Assembly: GCA_019753105.1 (NCBI GenBank) | Contig: JAIELJ010000009.1 | Coordinates: 62,001-126,000 of the forward strand | DNA length: 64,000 bases | Source: Hyphomonadaceae bacterium | Lineage (GTDB): Bacteria; Pseudomonadota; Alphaproteobacteria; Caulobacterales; Aquidulcibacteraceae | Direction: 5' to 3' | In this document: in pieces, positions 36,522 through 48,231 of the stretch | How the letters are laid out: each line of letters begins with the position of its first letter | Position numbering within the stretch: position 1 is the first letter of the stretch | Notes under the pieces: generated by a model | Told to the model about the DNA's origin: nothing | Databases searched by the model: none | The model's input: only the letters and a program-made list of their open reading frames with translations | Made by a program: the position numbers and the translations under genes

Positions 36522-37648
36522 ACCCGAGCGCCGATTACGTTCCGCTGATCAATCTCCCCGTCGAGTGGGAGTGGACGCTCATGAAGACGGGCCAAGTGCT
36601 CGCCATCATGGTCCTGCTGCTGATCTCGCTCGCATTCTTGCTGCTGTTCGATCGCAAGGTCTGGGCGGCGGTGCAGCTGCGGAAAGGGCCGAACGTCGTC
36701 GGGCCGTTCGGTTTGCTTCAGAGCTTCGCGGACTTCTTCAAGTTCGTGTTCAAAGAAATCGTCATCCCGGCGGGCGCGAATAAGACGGTCTTCATTCTCG
36801 CGCCGCTGCTCACCTTCGTGCTCGCCTTCGTCGGCTGGGCCGTTGTCCCGTGGGCGCCGGATGTGGTGATCGCCGATCTCAATGTCGGCATTCTCTTCCT
36901 GTTCGCGATCAGCTCGCTCGGTGTGTACGGCATCATCATGGGCGGCTGGGCTTCGAACTCGAAGTATCCGTTCCTCGGCGGCCTGCGATCTGCCGCGCAG
37001 ATGGTGAGTTACGAAGTCTCGATCGGCTTCATCATTATCACCGTGCTGCTGCTCGTCGGATCGTTGAACCTGACCACGATTGTTGACGCGCAAGCGCAGG
37101 GCATCTGGATGTGGAACGGCTTTCGCATCTTCAACTTCGCCGAGTTCCCGGCAAACATCCTCGTCGGCGTCGTCATGTTTGCGATGCTGGTGATGTTCTT
37201 CGTCTCGGCGCTGGCGGAGACCAACCGTCCGCCGTTCGACCTGCCGGAAGCTGAGTCCGAACTCGTTGCGGGCTATCAGGTCGAGTATTCGTCGACGCCG
37301 TATCTGCTCTTCATGATCGGGGAATATCTGAACATCGTGCTGATGTGCGCGATGATCAACATCCTTTTCCTCGGCGGCTGGCATCTGCCGTGGGGACCGG
37401 TGGAGAGCCTCGGCCTCGATCCGTTCTGGACGTCGTTCATCGCGATGGGCGTCTTCTACGTGAAGATCTGGATGCTCTTCTTCATGTTCGCGATGGTGAA
37501 GGCGATCGTGCCGCGCTACCGCTACGACCAGTTGATGCGTCTGGGCTGGAAGATCTTCCTGCCGACATCGCTCGTCGCTGTCGTCGCCATTGGCTACTAC
37601 GTCACGTTCCTGGCGCCTGCCGCCAGCGCCACCGTGGCGGGAGGGTAA
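36518..37648 (+). CDS. nuoH: NADH-quinone oxidoreductase subunit H
   Basis: NuoH links the peripheral and membrane arms and forms part of the quinone tunnel. The 376-residue protein has about eight helices, the [30 protein letters not shown] segment near its first loop, and the acidic [29 protein letters not shown] loop. ATG 36518 overlaps the nuoG stop as ATGA. nuoI follows after three bases. Confidence 0.97.
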   Translation: MNPSADYVPLINLPVEWEWTLMKTGQVLAIMVLLLISLAFLLLFDRKVWAAVQLRKGPNVVGPFGLLQSFADFFKFVFKEIVIPAGANKTVFILAPLLTFVLAFVGWAVVPWAPDVVIADLNVGILFLFAISSLGVYGIIMGGWASNSKYPFLGGLRSAAQMVSYEVSIGFIIITVLLLVGSLNLTTIVDAQAQGIWMWNGFRIFNFAEFPANILVGVVMFAMLVMFFVSALAETNRPPFDLPEAESELVAGYQVEYSSTPYLLFMIGEYLNIVLMCAMINILFLGGWHLPWGPVESLGLDPFWTSFIAMGVFYVKIWMLFFMFAMVKAIVPRYRYDQLMRLGWKIFLPTSLVAVVAIGYYVTFLAPAASATVAGG

Positions 37649-37651
37649 GAG

Positions 37652-38140
37652 ATGTCGCGCATTCTCCAAGCCGCGAAGGGCGCTTTGATGCTGGACATGC
37701 TGGGCGGCTTTGCGCTCGGCATGAAGTATTTCTTCACCCGCAAAGCGACGATCAACTACCCGTTCGAGAAGGGCCCACTCAGCCCGCGTTTCCGCGGCGA
37801 GCATGCTCTGCGTCGCTACGCAAACGGCGAAGAGCGCTGCATCGCCTGCAAGCTCTGCGAAGCCATTTGCCCCGCGCAAGCCATCACCATCGAAGCCGAG
37901 CCGCGCGAAGACGGCTCGCGCCGCACGACGCGCTACGACATCGATATGGTGAAGTGCATTTATTGCGGCTATTGCCAGGAAGCGTGCCCGGTCGACGCTA
38001 TCGTCGAAGGCCCGAACTTCGAGTTCGCCACCGAGACGCGCGAAGAACTCTATTACGACAAAGAACGTCTGCTCGCGAACGGCGACCGCTGGGAGCGGGA
38101 GATCGCGAAGAATTTGGAACTGGACGCGCCTTACCGGTAG
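37652..38140 (+). CDS. nuoI: NADH-quinone oxidoreductase subunit I
   Basis: NuoI carries clusters N6a and N6b. The 162-residue protein has two 4Fe-4S motifs, [12 protein letters not shown] and [12 protein letters not shown], in the ferredoxin arrangement, between an N-terminal amphipathic helix and a C-terminal tail ending in LDAPYR. A repeat element of about 130 bases separates it from nuoJ, breaking the otherwise tight spacing of the operon. Confidence 0.97.
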   Translation: MSRILQAAKGALMLDMLGGFALGMKYFFTRKATINYPFEKGPLSPRFRGEHALRRYANGEERCIACKLCEAICPAQAITIEAEPREDGSRRTTRYDIDMVKCIYCGYCQEACPVDAIVEGPNFEFATETREELYYDKERLLANGDRWEREIAKNLELDAPYR

Positions 38141-38160
38141 GGCGCTTCCGCATTGGTTTG

Positions 38161-38290
38161 CTCCCCCGCTTGCGGGGGAGCTGTCCGCGAAGCGGACTGA
38201 GGGGGCGCTAGAAGCGCGAAAGTGGTGCGAGACGCGCCCCCTCAGTCATTCGCTTCGCTCACGACACCTCCCCCGCTTGCGGGTGAGGGC
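38161..38290. repeat. Palindromic repeat element between nuoI and nuoJ
   Basis: Two related arms face each other. The left arm contains the hairpin CTCCCCCGCTTGCGGGGGAG and GCGAAGCGG with ACTGAGGGGGCGC. The right arm is its inverted, slightly diverged counterpart (GCGCCCCCTCAGT, CGCTTCGCT, CTCCCCCGCTTGCGGG). This layout is typical of dispersed intergenic palindromic units in high-GC alphaproteobacteria. It could form mRNA hairpins inside the nuo transcript. Confidence 0.75.
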
Positions 38291-38308
38291 ATTGGGAGAG
38301 CGTAACGG

Positions 38309-38917
38309 ATGTTGGCGGCAATCGCCTTCTATGTGCTGGCTGCGATCGCGGTGATCTCCGCGTTCGCGGTTATCGCTGCGCGTAACCCTGTGCACTCTGT
38401 GCTCTTCCTGATCCTGACGTTTTTTACGGCGGCGGGTTTGTTCGTGCTGCTGGGTGCTGAGTTTTTGGCGATGCTGCTCGTCGTCGTGTACGTCGGCGCG
38501 GTCGCGGTGCTGTTTCTGTTCGTCGTGATGATGCTCGACGTTGATTTCGCCGAGCTGAAGCAGGGCTTTCTCTCATATCTGCCGATTGGCGCGATCATCG
38601 CGTTGGCGCTGTTTGCAGAACTGGCGCTTGTTGCCAGCGCCTCGATGTCGGCGAATGGCGCTCCAATCGCGGTTGCGCCATCAGGTCAAACGGAAATCAC
38701 CAATGCTGAGGCGATCGGCCTGGTGCTCTACACTGACTATCTGCTCGTCTTCCAATTGGCTGGCCTCGTGCTGCTCGTCGCCATGATCGGCGCGATCGTG
38801 CTGACGCTGCGCCATCGTCCGGGCGTCCGGAAGCAGGACATCAGCGCTCAAGTCGGCCGCAAGCGCTCCGAGGGCGTCGAGCTTAAGGACATCCGTCCGG
38901 GGCAGGGGCTGGGCTGA
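38309..38917 (+). CDS. nuoJ: NADH-quinone oxidoreductase subunit J
   Basis: NuoJ is a five-helix membrane subunit next to NuoK and NuoA. The 202-residue product has [52 protein letters not shown] near its start, the region with the pi-bulge helix in known structures. The tail beyond residue 165 is charged and variable. Its stop shares one base with the nuoK start. Confidence 0.96.
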   Translation: MLAAIAFYVLAAIAVISAFAVIAARNPVHSVLFLILTFFTAAGLFVLLGAEFLAMLLVVVYVGAVAVLFLFVVMMLDVDFAELKQGFLSYLPIGAIIALALFAELALVASASMSANGAPIAVAPSGQTEITNAEAIGLVLYTDYLLVFQLAGLVLLVAMIGAIVLTLRHRPGVRKQDISAQVGRKRSEGVELKDIRPGQGLG

Positions 38918-39228
38918 TGTTTGAGATTGGGCTTTCCCATTACCTGTTCGTCGCCGCCGCGCTCTTTACGATCGGCGTCTTCGGCATTTTCGTGAACCGC
39001 AAGAACGTCATCATCATTTTGATGTCTATCGAACTGGTTCTGCTGTCCGTGAACATCAACTTGGTGGCGTTCTCGGCGTACCTGCAAAACCTTGAAGGCC
39101 AGATTTTCGCGATGATGGTGCTGACGGTCGCGGCCGCCGAAGCGGCTGTGGGCTTGGCCATTCTCGTCACCTACTTCCGCAACCGTGGGAACATCGCGGT
39201 CGAAGACATCAATCAGATGCGGGGCTAA
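38917..39228 (+). CDS. nuoK: NADH-quinone oxidoreductase subunit K
   Basis: NuoK is a three-helix subunit with two key intramembrane glutamates used in proton transfer; here they are the glutamate in [14 protein letters not shown] and the one in [13 protein letters not shown]. 103 residues, normal. The start codon overlaps the nuoJ stop by one base (TGATG). nuoL follows after three bases. Confidence 0.97.
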   Translation: MFEIGLSHYLFVAAALFTIGVFGIFVNRKNVIIILMSIELVLLSVNINLVAFSAYLQNLEGQIFAMMVLTVAAAEAAVGLAILVTYFRNRGNIAVEDINQMRG

Positions 39229-39231
39229 GGC

Positions 39232-41250
39232 GTGCAATTCTCACCCGAAGTCCTGATCGTCCTCGGCCCGCTCTTCGCAGCGGCGTTCGCCGGTCTGTTG
39301 CAGCGTTATATCGGCGACAAGGTCGCCATGGCTGTGACGACCGGCTCTATCGGCCTCTCGCTCATTCTCTCGTGGCCGATCTTCATCGGCTTCGTCTGGG
39401 GCGACGAGCAGGCGCGCGTTATCGAGCTTTTCCGTTTCATCGATGTGGCTGGCTTCACGTCGATCTGGAGCGTGCGCATAGACACGCTCTCGGCGATCAT
39501 GCTGGTGGTCGTGAACACCGTCTCGTTCCTGGTTCACGTCTACTCGATCGGCTACATGGCCGAAGATCCGCACCGGGCGCGGTTCTTCTCGTATCTCTCG
39601 TTCTTCACCTTCTCGATGCTCGCGCTGGTGACGGCCAACGACTTCTTGCAACTGTTCTTCGGCTGGGAAGGCGTGGGCGTCGCTTCGTACTTGCTGATTG
39701 GTTTCTGGTTCCAGAAGCGCTCGGCAAACGACGCCGCGATCAAAGCCTTCGTCACCAACCGCGTTGGCGATTTTGGCTTCGCGCTCGGGATCATGGCGTG
39801 CTTTTTCCTCTACGGCTCGATCCAGTTCGATGAGGTCTTCCACGCTGCCGCCGCCAATCCCGAACTGCTGATCGGCGTTGGCGAAGTTCAGTTTAAGGCG
39901 GTCGAGGTTGTCGCGTTCCTGCTGTTCATCGGCGCGATGGGCAAGTCGGCGCAGTTCTTCCTGCACGTCTGGTTGCCGGACGCCATGGAAGGCCCGACGC
40001 CGGTCTCAGCGCTCATCCACGCTGCGACCATGGTCACCGCCGGCGTCTTCATGGTCTGCCGTGCGGGCGAGCTTTATCATCTGGCGCCGCTCGCGAGCGG
40101 GTTCGTGACCATCATCGGCGCCGTCACCGCGCTGTTCGCGGCGACGGTTGGCCTGGCGCAGAACGACATCAAACGGGTCATCGCGTATTCGACGTGCTCG
40201 CAGCTTGGCTACATGTTCTTCGCGGCGGGCGTCGGCGCCTACAACGCAGCTATGTTCCACCTCTTCACGCACGCCTTCTTCAAGGCGCTGCTCTTCTTGG
40301 GGGCAGGCTCCGTCATTCACGGCATGCACCACGAGCAGGACATGCGTTACATGGGCGGCGTCCGCAAACCGATGCCGATTACCTGGGCGATGATGACCAT
40401 CGGCACGCTGGCGCTGATCGGGCTCGGCATTCCGGGCATTGGCGGCTTTGCCGGCTTCTACTCGAAAGACGCGATCATCGAGGCGGCGTATGCGAGTCAC
40501 GGCATCGGTGCGCAATTCGCCTTCTGGTGCGGCGTGACTGCGGCGCTGCTGACGAGCTTCTACTCATGGCGCCTCGCGTTCATGACTTTCGAAGGCAAGT
40601 TCCGCCCGAACCCACACGCTCATCACGACGACCATGCGCACGGCGCGCACGATGATCACGCGCACGATGATCACCACGCGCCAGCTGACGGGTCAGCACC
40701 GGCGCATGAATCGCCCTGGATCATGCTTGCGCCGCTCATCGTTCTGGCGATCGGCGCGATCTTCGCGGGCATGATCTTCTACCCGTACTTCATGGGTTAC
40801 AACGCAGCCGGCTTCTGGGATCACGTCATCCCATTCCACGAAGGCCACCACGACTTCCCGACCTGGGTGCTGTGGGCGCCGCTGATCGTGACGGTCACCG
40901 GCTTCCTCTTCGCGGTGATCTTCTATCTATGGAAACCAGCCGCGCCGAAGGCGATGGCGAAGGGGCCGGTTTGGGCGTTCCTCTATAACAAGTGGTACGT
41001 CGACGAGATTTACGACTTCATCTTCGTTAAAGGCGCACGCGCGCTTGGCGATTTCTTTTGGAAGTTTGGCGACAAGAAAGTCATCGACGGGCTTGGTCCT
41101 GACGGTGTTGCGATGACGTCGCGTGTGGTCTCGCGTGGCGCACGCAAACTGCAGACGGGCTTTGTGTATCACTACAGCTTCATCATGCTGATCGCGGCGG
41201 TCGCGTTTGGCGCCTACGCGCTCTTCGCTGGCCTCGGGAGCGGGCGATGA
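39232..41250 (+). CDS. nuoL: NADH-quinone oxidoreductase subunit L
   Basis: NuoL is the distal antiporter-like proton pump with the lateral helix. The 672-residue protein has the Mrp-type core ([48 protein letters not shown]) with its conserved lysine and histidine sites, and a C-terminal extension with [11 protein letters not shown] histidine/aspartate-rich insert lies at about residues 462-493. The GTG start at 39232 gives normal length and sits three bases after nuoK. Confidence 0.96.
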   Translation: MQFSPEVLIVLGPLFAAAFAGLLQRYIGDKVAMAVTTGSIGLSLILSWPIFIGFVWGDEQARVIELFRFIDVAGFTSIWSVRIDTLSAIMLVVVNTVSFLVHVYSIGYMAEDPHRARFFSYLSFFTFSMLALVTANDFLQLFFGWEGVGVASYLLIGFWFQKRSANDAAIKAFVTNRVGDFGFALGIMACFFLYGSIQFDEVFHAAAANPELLIGVGEVQFKAVEVVAFLLFIGAMGKSAQFFLHVWLPDAMEGPTPVSALIHAATMVTAGVFMVCRAGELYHLAPLASGFVTIIGAVTALFAATVGLAQNDIKRVIAYSTCSQLGYMFFAAGVGAYNAAMFHLFTHAFFKALLFLGAGSVIHGMHHEQDMRYMGGVRKPMPITWAMMTIGTLALIGLGIPGIGGFAGFYSKDAIIEAAYASHGIGAQFAFWCGVTAALLTSFYSWRLAFMTFEGKFRPNPHAHHDDHAHGAHDDHAHDDHHAPADGSAPAHESPWIMLAPLIVLAIGAIFAGMIFYPYFMGYNAAGFWDHVIPFHEGHHDFPTWVLWAPLIVTVTGFLFAVIFYLWKPAAPKAMAKGPVWAFLYNKWYVDEIYDFIFVKGARALGDFFWKFGDKKVIDGLGPDGVAMTSRVVSRGARKLQTGFVYHYSFIMLIAAVAFGAYALFAGLGSGR

Positions 41251-42776
41251 GCGAGTTGATCGCGGGCTGGCCGCTCCTTTCCGTCATCACCTTCATGCCG
41301 GCAGCAGGCGCGCTGCTCATCCTCTTGTCGCGCGCCTCGCAGCGTGGCGACAATCCTGGCTACGACAACGGCGTCAAACTGCTGACATTGTTGATCACGG
41401 TCGGCACGTTTATTGTCTCGCTGGTAGCATTCGGCGGGTTCGATCAGAACGCAGAGGGCTTCCAGCTCCAAGAGAGCATCCCGTGGGCGTTCGGCATGTC
41501 CTACGCCATGGGCGTCGATCAGCTGGCGATGTCGCTCGTCATGCTGACGACATTCCTGATGCCGATCTGCATTCTGGCCAGCTGGCACATCGAAAAGCAG
41601 GTCGCGAGCTACATGGTGCTCTTCCTGGTGCTCGAGACGCTGATGATCGGCGTCTTCTGCGCGCAGGATATTGTGCTGTTCTACTTCTTCTTCGAAGGCG
41701 GCCTCATCCCGATGTTCATCCTGATCGGGGTGTGGGGCGGCGAACGGCGCGTCTATGCGGCGTTCAAATTCTTCCTCTACACGCTGCTCGGCTCGCTGCT
41801 GATGCTGGTCGCGATCGTTGCGATGATCGTGATGGCGCGCAATGCCGGCATTGAGAACCCGTCGAACATCCCGGCGCTGACAGAATTCGCGGCCAGTGGC
41901 GGCTTCAGTCCCGGCATCCAGATCTGGCTCTGGCTCGCCTTCTTTGCTTCGTTTGCGGTGAAGATGCCGATGTGGCCGGTGCACACTTGGCTGCCGGACG
42001 CGCACGTCGAGGCGCCGACGGCCGCGTCGGTCGTGCTGGCGGCAATCCTCTTGAAGATGGGCGGCTACGGCTTCCTGCGTTTCTCGCTGCCGATGTTTCC
42101 GGACGCGTCGCACTTCTTCACGCCAATGGTGTTTGCGCTTTCGGTGATCGCGATCGTGTATGCGTCGCTGGTTGCGTTCCGTCAGCTCGATATGAAGAAG
42201 CTGATCGCGTACTCGTCGGTCGCGCACATGGGCTTTGTCACCATGGGCATCTTCGCCGGCAACGAGCAGGGCATCCAGGGCGCGATCTTCCAGATGCTGT
42301 CGCACGGCATCATCTCTGGCGCGCTCTTCCTGTGCGTCGGCGTTGTGTATGATCGCATGCACACGCGCGAGATCGCCTTTTACGGCGGCCTTGTGCATCG
42401 AATGCCGGTCTATGCCGCGATCTTCCTGCTCTTCACGATGGGCAATGTCGGCTTGCCGGGCACGTCGGGTTTCCCCGGTGAAATCCTCACCATGGTCGGC
42501 GCCTTCCAAATCAATGCGTGGGTCGCGGCGGGTGCGGCGCTCGGCGTGATCTTCTCGGCAGCCTATGCGCTCACACTCTACCGCAAGGTCGCGTTCGGCG
42601 TGATCGAGAACCCCAAGCTCGATGGCATCCTTGATCTCGATGCGCGCGAGTGGGTGACGTTCGTTCCGCTCGTCATCGCCACGCTCGTCATGGGCTTGGC
42701 GCCGTCCTACGTCCTCGACTTTACCAGCGTGTCGGCTCAGGCGATCGCCAGCGCTTTCGCGGGAGCCGCGCCATGA
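41247..42776 (+). CDS. nuoM: NADH-quinone oxidoreductase subunit M
   Basis: NuoM is the second antiporter-like pump. The 509-residue protein shows the family core [22 protein letters not shown] (key glutamate), [36 protein letters not shown], and [18 protein letters not shown]. It overlaps nuoL and nuoN by four bases each. Length and order are as in other alphaproteobacteria. Confidence 0.96.
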   Translation: MSELIAGWPLLSVITFMPAAGALLILLSRASQRGDNPGYDNGVKLLTLLITVGTFIVSLVAFGGFDQNAEGFQLQESIPWAFGMSYAMGVDQLAMSLVMLTTFLMPICILASWHIEKQVASYMVLFLVLETLMIGVFCAQDIVLFYFFFEGGLIPMFILIGVWGGERRVYAAFKFFLYTLLGSLLMLVAIVAMIVMARNAGIENPSNIPALTEFAASGGFSPGIQIWLWLAFFASFAVKMPMWPVHTWLPDAHVEAPTAASVVLAAILLKMGGYGFLRFSLPMFPDASHFFTPMVFALSVIAIVYASLVAFRQLDMKKLIAYSSVAHMGFVTMGIFAGNEQGIQGAIFQMLSHGIISGALFLCVGVVYDRMHTREIAFYGGLVHRMPVYAAIFLLFTMGNVGLPGTSGFPGEILTMVGAFQINAWVAAGAALGVIFSAAYALTLYRKVAFGVIENPKLDGILDLDAREWVTFVPLVIATLVMGLAPSYVLDFTSVSAQAIASAFAGAAP

Positions 42777-44227
42777 ACGCCCCGCTTGTCGATTTGACCA
42801 ACAGCCTGCCGCTCGCGCGGCCAGAGCTGCTGCTCGCCGGCTTTGCCTTGATCGCGGTGGTTATCGGCGCCTGGTTCAAGGACCGCGCGTTTGGCGCGCT
42901 CTCCTTCCTCGCGGTGCTGGCGCTCATCGGCGCGGGCGGGCTGGCGATCATGTTCCAACCCGGCGCGCCGGTTGAAATCCTGCAAGGCGCGATGGTGGTC
43001 GATGGTGTCGGCGTCTTTGCCAAGGTGCTGATCGCGTTCTCGGCGGCCGCGACTTTGCTGCTGGGCGCCGATCACTTCAAACACACCAAGGAAACCCGCT
43101 TCGAATATCCGATCGTCGTGACGCTTGCCGTGCTCGGCATGTTCGTGATGGTTTCGGCGCAGGACTTGATCAGCCTTTATGTCGGCGTGGAGCTTCAGAG
43201 CTTGTCAGCCTATGTGCTGGCCGCGTGGCGGCGCGATGATGCGCGCTCGTCAGAGGCTGGTCTCAAGTACTTTGTGCTGAGCGCGATCTCGTCGGGCTTG
43301 CTGCTGTTCGGTTCGTCATTCGTGTACGGCTTTACCGGCTCGGTGCGCTTTGATGCGATCGCGGCCGCGATCAGCGAAGGCGCGGGCGGCGTTGGCCTGA
43401 TTTTCGGCATCGTGATGATGCTGTGCGCGCTGGGGTTCAAGATGTCGGCCGCGCCGTTCCATATGTGGACGCCGGACGTCTATGAGGGCGCGCCAACGCC
43501 AGTGACGGCCTTCTTCGCCGCAGCGCCCAAGGTCGCCGCCGTCGCGCTCATGGCGCGGGTGCTCTACGAGCCGTTCGCCGGCCTTGAGGATCAGTGGCGC
43601 CAGGTCGTCGCTGCACTTGCCGCGATCTCCATGATCTGGGGCTCGATCGGCGCGCTGCTGCAGACGAACCTCAAACGCCTGATGGCGTATTCTTCGATCG
43701 CCAATATGGGCTTCGTGCTCATGGGGCTGGCCAGTGGCGTCGAGAACGGGCCCACGGCCTCGCTGCTCTACCTTTCGTTCTACTTGCCGGCCAATATCGG
43801 GGTGTTCGCGCTCATCCTCGCGATGCGTCGCGATGGCCAATCGGTTGAGACGGTCGCTGATCTCGCGGGGCTCGCGCAGAAGCGGCCGTGGATGGCGGCG
43901 ATGTTCACAATGCTGCTGTTCTCGATCGCGGGCATTCCGCCATTCGCGGGCTTCATCGGTAAGCTCTTGGTGTTCACGGCGGCAGTGGATGCGGGCCTTG
44001 TGTGGCTCGCCATTGTCGGCGCAATCGGCGCGACGATCGCCGCTGCTTACTACCTTCGCATCCTCGCCTCGGTTTGGTTCGCGCCACCAGCTGCGCCGCT
44101 CCAGACCGCAAGCGGCATGGTCGCGGTCACCGCGACTGCGATGGCTGTGCTGACGTTCCCCGTTCTGGTCATCGTGCTTGGCATGTTGCAGGACTGGGCC
44201 GAAGCTGCGGTGCGGATGAGCTTTTGA
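42773..44227 (+). CDS. nuoN: NADH-quinone oxidoreductase subunit N
   Basis: NuoN is the third antiporter-like pump. 484 residues, with [64 protein letters not shown] and [18 protein letters not shown] as family landmarks. ATG 42773 overlaps the nuoM stop as ATGA. It is the last nuo gene; birA follows after 13 bases, so read-through is likely. Confidence 0.96.
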   Translation: MNAPLVDLTNSLPLARPELLLAGFALIAVVIGAWFKDRAFGALSFLAVLALIGAGGLAIMFQPGAPVEILQGAMVVDGVGVFAKVLIAFSAAATLLLGADHFKHTKETRFEYPIVVTLAVLGMFVMVSAQDLISLYVGVELQSLSAYVLAAWRRDDARSSEAGLKYFVLSAISSGLLLFGSSFVYGFTGSVRFDAIAAAISEGAGGVGLIFGIVMMLCALGFKMSAAPFHMWTPDVYEGAPTPVTAFFAAAPKVAAVALMARVLYEPFAGLEDQWRQVVAALAAISMIWGSIGALLQTNLKRLMAYSSIANMGFVLMGLASGVENGPTASLLYLSFYLPANIGVFALILAMRRDGQSVETVADLAGLAQKRPWMAAMFTMLLFSIAGIPPFAGFIGKLLVFTAAVDAGLVWLAIVGAIGATIAAAYYLRILASVWFAPPAAPLQTASGMVAVTATAMAVLTFPVLVIVLGMLQDWAEAAVRMSF

Positions 44228-44240
44228 GAAAGCGGTGGTC

Positions 44241-44990
44241 ATGATCGACGCGTCGGCGCCGGTCGAGACGTTCGAGGAAATCGACTCCACCATGCTGGAG
44301 GCGCGCCGCCGCGCCGAGCGTGGCGAGCTTGGGCCCGTGTGGCTGGTTGCGAAGCGGCAGACGGCCGGACGCGGGCGGCGCGGGCGAACCTGGATTACCA
44401 AAGACGGCAATCTGCTCGCGACATACCTGTTCGCCACGGATAAACCGCCCGCGCAGATCGCGCTCTTGGGGTTTGTCGCTGGCCTCGGCATCGCCGAAGC
44501 GATCGACGAACACCTTGGCGCCGGCAGTGCTGCGCTGAAATGGCCCAACGATGTTCTGATCGATGGCGCGAAGGCCGCGGGCATCCTGCTTGAATCGGGA
44601 TCGCTTGGCGCAGGCGGGACATGGGCGAGCCTCGCATTCGGTGTAAACCTTGCGGACGCACCCGGAGGCATCGATCAGCCGACAGTAAGTTTGCGCGCTG
44701 TGTTGCCGCCCGATGCTGAAGCGCCGACGCCGCTCGATTTTCTGGCGCGCATCCGGCTTGGGCTTGAGCGCTGGAGTGCACGGCTTGAGAGCGAAGGCTT
44801 CGAACCGTTGCGCGCGGCTTGGCTTGCACGCGCCTACGGCATGGGCCGCGACGCGCGCGTCCTTCAGGGCGAAGCCGTTTTGGAGGGGCGCTTTGCGGGA
44901 CTATCACCGCGCGGCGAACTTGAACTCGATACGGCCGATGGCCGCCGCCTCATCGCCGCCGGCGATGTGTTTTTCCCGCAAGCAGGCTAA
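44241..44990 (+). CDS. birA: Biotin--[acetyl-CoA-carboxylase] ligase
   Basis: Biotin protein ligase makes biotinyl-AMP and attaches biotin to carboxylase carrier domains. The 249-residue enzyme begins with [19 protein letters not shown], has the biotinyl-AMP loop GRGRRGRTW and the [19 protein letters not shown] core, and a short C-terminal SH3-like part. It lacks the N-terminal DNA-binding domain, so it is not a repressor. ATG 44241 is used; GTG 44235 two codons earlier is equally possible. Placement between nuoN and coaX is a common alphaproteobacterial arrangement. Confidence 0.94.
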   Translation: MIDASAPVETFEEIDSTMLEARRRAERGELGPVWLVAKRQTAGRGRRGRTWITKDGNLLATYLFATDKPPAQIALLGFVAGLGIAEAIDEHLGAGSAALKWPNDVLIDGAKAAGILLESGSLGAGGTWASLAFGVNLADAPGGIDQPTVSLRAVLPPDAEAPTPLDFLARIRLGLERWSARLESEGFEPLRAAWLARAYGMGRDARVLQGEAVLEGRFAGLSPRGELELDTADGRRLIAAGDVFFPQAG

Positions 44991-44998
44991 GCTCACCC

Positions 44999-45775
44999 AT
45001 GCTTCTCGCCATCGACGTTGGCAACACCAACACTAAATTCGCTGTCCATGACGGCCAGACGTGGCGCGGCCAATGGCGCGCCTCCACCGATACGACGCGG
45101 ACCGCCGATGAGTACGCGCCGTGGCTCAGCCAAATCATGGCCACCGCCAGTCTTGGACTGAGCGACGTCAACGCCTGCATCATTTCAACGGTCGTGCCGC
45201 AGGCGCTCTTCAATTTGCGCAACCTCGCACGCCGCTATGTGAACACCGAACCGATGGTGATCGGCGAGGATGGGCTGAAGCTCGGGATCGAAGTGCGTAT
45301 CGACAAGCCGAACGAAGCGGGCGCGGACCGCCTCGTGAACGCCGTCGGCGCCTATATCGAGTATGGCGGGCCTGCGATTGTGATCGACAGCGGCACAGCC
45401 ACGACGTTTGACATCGTCGCCGCTGATGGCGCTTTCGAGGGCGGCATTATCCTGCCGGGGATCAATCTTTCGCTGCAGGCGTTGCACGAAGCAGCGGCGC
45501 GTTTGCCTCGCGTCGAAATCCGCGATCCGGGCCGCGTTATAGGCAAGGATACGGTGAGCGCCATGCAATCAGGCATCTACTGGGGATCGATCGAGATGAT
45601 CGAAGGTCTCTGCCGCCGCATCAAGGCAGAGTACGGCCATCCGATGAAAACAATCGCTACCGGCGGCGTCGCGTCGATCTTCGAAGGCGCGTTCCCGACG
45701 ATCGACCATTTCGATCAAGACCTCACCTCGCGCGGTCTCCTTGAAATCTTCAAGCGTAATGGCGGCAAGCTTTGA
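44999..45775 (+). CDS. coaX: Type III pantothenate kinase
   Basis: CoaX phosphorylates pantothenate, the first step of coenzyme A synthesis, and resists feedback by CoA. The 258-residue protein has the ASKHA phosphate loop [11 protein letters not shown] with Asp6, [15 protein letters not shown] with the catalytic aspartate, and [14 protein letters not shown] 44999 follows birA by eight bases; the stop overlaps the TTG start of rnj. Confidence 0.95.
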   Translation: MLLAIDVGNTNTKFAVHDGQTWRGQWRASTDTTRTADEYAPWLSQIMATASLGLSDVNACIISTVVPQALFNLRNLARRYVNTEPMVIGEDGLKLGIEVRIDKPNEAGADRLVNAVGAYIEYGGPAIVIDSGTATTFDIVAADGAFEGGIILPGINLSLQALHEAAARLPRVEIRDPGRVIGKDTVSAMQSGIYWGSIEMIEGLCRRIKAEYGHPMKTIATGGVASIFEGAFPTIDHFDQDLTSRGLLEIFKRNGGKL

Positions 45776-47457
45776 GCAAGCCGAAACCCGACGACGAACT
45801 CGTCTTCCTGCCGCTCGGCGGCGCGGGCGAGATCGGCATGAATCTAAACGCGTACGGCTATGGGCCCCCGGATGCGCGTCAGTGGATCATCGTTGATATC
45901 GGCGTCACCTTCGGGCGCGAAGAGACGACGCCCGGTATAGAACTCATTCTCCCTGACCCGGCCTTCCTCGAGGAAGAGCGCGACAACATCCTCGCCATCG
46001 TGCTCACGCACGCGCACGAAGATCATATCGGCGCGCTCGGCTGGCTGTGGCCACGTTTCAAAGTGCCGGTGTACGCCACGCCGTTCACGGCGGCGCTCGT
46101 GCGCGAAAAGCTGCGCGAGCATGGGCTTCTCGACAAAGTCCCGCTCACCGAAATTCCATTGAAAGGCCAGCTGACACTCGGACCATTCGACATCGATTTC
46201 GTCACGCTCACGCACTCGATCCCTGAGCCAAACGGCCTAGCGATCCGCACGCCGCTCGGTCTCATCTGGCACACCGGCGATTGGAAGATCGACCCCGATC
46301 CGCTGATCGGCGAGACAACTGACGTAGCCAAGCTCCGCGCTATGGCCGACGAAGGCGTGCTCGCCATGGTGTGCGACAGCACCAATGTCTTCGTTGAAGG
46401 CACGGCGGGCTCCGAAGCCGAAGTGCGCCTGAAGCTCACTGAGGTGATCAAGAAATGCACCGGTCGCGTCGCGGTTACGGCGTTCGCTTCAAATGTGGCG
46501 CGTGTGGAGACAGCTCTCTACGCCGCGCGCGCTGCGGGACGCACGCCTTGCCTTGTCGGCCGCTCGATGATCCGCATCTACAACGCCGCTAAGAGTGTTG
46601 GTCTGTTGCAGGACACGCCCGAAGTCATCGATGAAGATGAAGCCGGCAGCTTGCCGGACGCTAACATCCTCTTCCTCTGCACTGGCAGCCAAGGCGAACC
46701 GCGCGCCGCGCTCTCGCGTATTGCACGCGGCGATCATCGCAACGTAGCGCTCCGCCAAGGCGACACCGTGATCTTCTCGTCGAGGGTCATTCCAGGCAAC
46801 GAGCAAGCAATTCATACGCTGCACAATCAATTCCTTGAGCGCGGCGTGGAACTCATCACTGCTGACCAGGAGCACCTCATTCACGTCTCGGGCCACCCCG
46901 CGCGCGATGAGTTGAAGCAGATGTACGCCTGGGCGCGTCCACGCATCGCTATCCCGGTGCACGGCGAGCAACGGCACATTCGCGAGCATGTGAAGCTGGC
47001 GCTTGAACTCCAGGTCCCGGAAGCGATCGGCCCGCAGAACGGCGATCTCGTCCGCCTCGCGCCGGGCGTGGCGGCGATCATCGATGAGGTGCCATCAGGC
47101 CGGCTTTACGTCGATGGCGCTAACATCGTCCCGGCCGAGGACGAGGCGCTGAAGGACCGCCGCCGCCTTGCGTCAGAAGGCGCAATCCACGTCACCTTAG
47201 CCATTGGCGCCAAGAACGCGATTGTCGCAGGGCCGACGATCAGCGTGCGCGGGATATCGATGGCCGACGAAGAAGACTTCGAACTCGCCTTAGAGGAGTT
47301 GCAGGACGCGGCGGAAGCCGCTTTTCAGCGCCTAAAACGCGATGAACGTGAGGATGATGACGCCGTAGAGGGCGCCTTGATGCGTGCCGTTCGCAAGGCG
47401 GCTCAAACGTTGTGGCGAAAGCGTCCGCTCGTGGACGTAAGCGTTCTGCGGCTCTAG
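45772..47457 (+). CDS. rnj: Ribonuclease J
   Basis: RNase J is a beta-CASP metallo-beta-lactamase RNase with 5'-to-3' exonuclease and endonuclease activity, central in RNA decay and rRNA maturation where RNase E is absent or supported. The 561-residue protein has [16 protein letters not shown] (zinc site), [21 protein letters not shown], the beta-CASP insert with [16 protein letters not shown], and [14 protein letters not shown]. The TTG start overlaps the coaX stop (TTGA), the arrangement expected for coupled genes. Confidence 0.95.
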   Translation: MSKPKPDDELVFLPLGGAGEIGMNLNAYGYGPPDARQWIIVDIGVTFGREETTPGIELILPDPAFLEEERDNILAIVLTHAHEDHIGALGWLWPRFKVPVYATPFTAALVREKLREHGLLDKVPLTEIPLKGQLTLGPFDIDFVTLTHSIPEPNGLAIRTPLGLIWHTGDWKIDPDPLIGETTDVAKLRAMADEGVLAMVCDSTNVFVEGTAGSEAEVRLKLTEVIKKCTGRVAVTAFASNVARVETALYAARAAGRTPCLVGRSMIRIYNAAKSVGLLQDTPEVIDEDEAGSLPDANILFLCTGSQGEPRAALSRIARGDHRNVALRQGDTVIFSSRVIPGNEQAIHTLHNQFLERGVELITADQEHLIHVSGHPARDELKQMYAWARPRIAIPVHGEQRHIREHVKLALELQVPEAIGPQNGDLVRLAPGVAAIIDEVPSGRLYVDGANIVPAEDEALKDRRRLASEGAIHVTLAIGAKNAIVAGPTISVRGISMADEEDFELALEELQDAAEAAFQRLKRDEREDDDAVEGALMRAVRKAAQTLWRKRPLVDVSVLRL

Positions 47458-47495
47458 AACATCCAAGGGCGGACGTTAGGTTTGGGAGTAGGGCC

Positions 47496-47921
47496 ATGAT
47501 CGGCCGGTTGAATCACGTGGGCGTCGCTGTGCCCTCTATCGAAGACGCGAAAGCGACGTACCGGGATCTCTACGGGGTGCCGGAAAGCGCGATCACCGAG
47601 ACGCGCGAACTGCCGGCGCAGGGCGTGAAGTTCGCATTCGTGAACGTCGCCAACAGCCAGATCGAATTAATCGAGCCGCTTGGCGACGATAGCCCGATCC
47701 GCAACTTCCTCGAGAAGAACCCCAAGGGCGGGCAGCACCACGTTTGCTTTGAGGTTGAGGATATTTACGTGGCGCGCGATGAGATGGTCGTGCGCGGCGC
47801 AAAGGTGCTGAACGAACCCCGCATCGGCGCGCACGGCACGCCGATCATTTTCATCCACCCGAAGGATTCCAACGGCGTCCTCATCGAGTTGATGGAAACG
47901 CCGAAAGGCGCGCACGGATGA
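47496..47921 (+). CDS. mce: Methylmalonyl-CoA epimerase
   Basis: The enzyme interconverts (R)- and (S)-methylmalonyl-CoA in propionate metabolism. The 141-residue protein has the vicinal-oxygen-chelate fold in two halves: LNHVGVAVPSIEDAKATYRDLYGVPE at the start with the first metal histidine, QHHVCFEVEDI in the middle, and FIHPKDSNGVLIELME at the end with the final glutamate. ATG 47496 has GGGAG upstream. It overlaps the DUF1467 gene by four bases. Confidence 0.93.
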   Translation: MIGRLNHVGVAVPSIEDAKATYRDLYGVPESAITETRELPAQGVKFAFVNVANSQIELIEPLGDDSPIRNFLEKNPKGGQHHVCFEVEDIYVARDEMVVRGAKVLNEPRIGAHGTPIIFIHPKDSNGVLIELMETPKGAHG

Positions 47922-48169
47922 CTCTTTTCCTCGGCATCGCGATTTTCGTGATCCTCTGGTGGCTGGCCTTCTTTGTCATGCTGCCGATGGGCGCGCAGAG
48001 CTTACACGAGGCGGATGAGGCATCCGTCCCCGGGGTCGAACGCGGGGCGCCGAAATCTCACCATCTGGGCAAGAAGGCGCTCTGGGCGACGGGAATCGCG
48101 GCGGTTGTGTGGCTGGGTGTCGCCTATGCCGTCTCGGTCGACCTGTTTGGGGTCTACGGAGGCCGCTAG
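47918..48169 (+). CDS. DUF1467 family membrane protein
   Basis: An 83-residue protein with two membrane helices (about residues 3-25 and 57-77) and a hydrophilic loop between; FVILWWLAFFVMLPMGAQS is the recognisable DUF1467 start. The family is common in alphaproteobacteria and nearly always sits next to mce and proS, as here. Its function is not known. Confidence 0.88.
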   Translation: MTLFLGIAIFVILWWLAFFVMLPMGAQSLHEADEASVPGVERGAPKSHHLGKKALWATGIAAVVWLGVAYAVSVDLFGVYGGR

Positions 48170-48231
48170 GCCGCGTTGCGGGGCGACGCGCACCAGTTTA
48201 TGTCCGGGCGCGGATAAGGAACTTTGCCCCA

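Noticed and set aside
36428-37879. Long minus-strand frame across nuoH and nuoI
   Set aside because: The opposite strand encodes clear NuoH and NuoI; the antisense product is a charged low-complexity shadow.
41214-42509. Long minus-strand frame across nuoM
   Set aside because: Shadow of nuoM with H/R/D/E-biased composition.
43316-44671. Long minus-strand frame across nuoN and birA
   Set aside because: It spans two well-supported genes on the + strand; composition is not protein-like.
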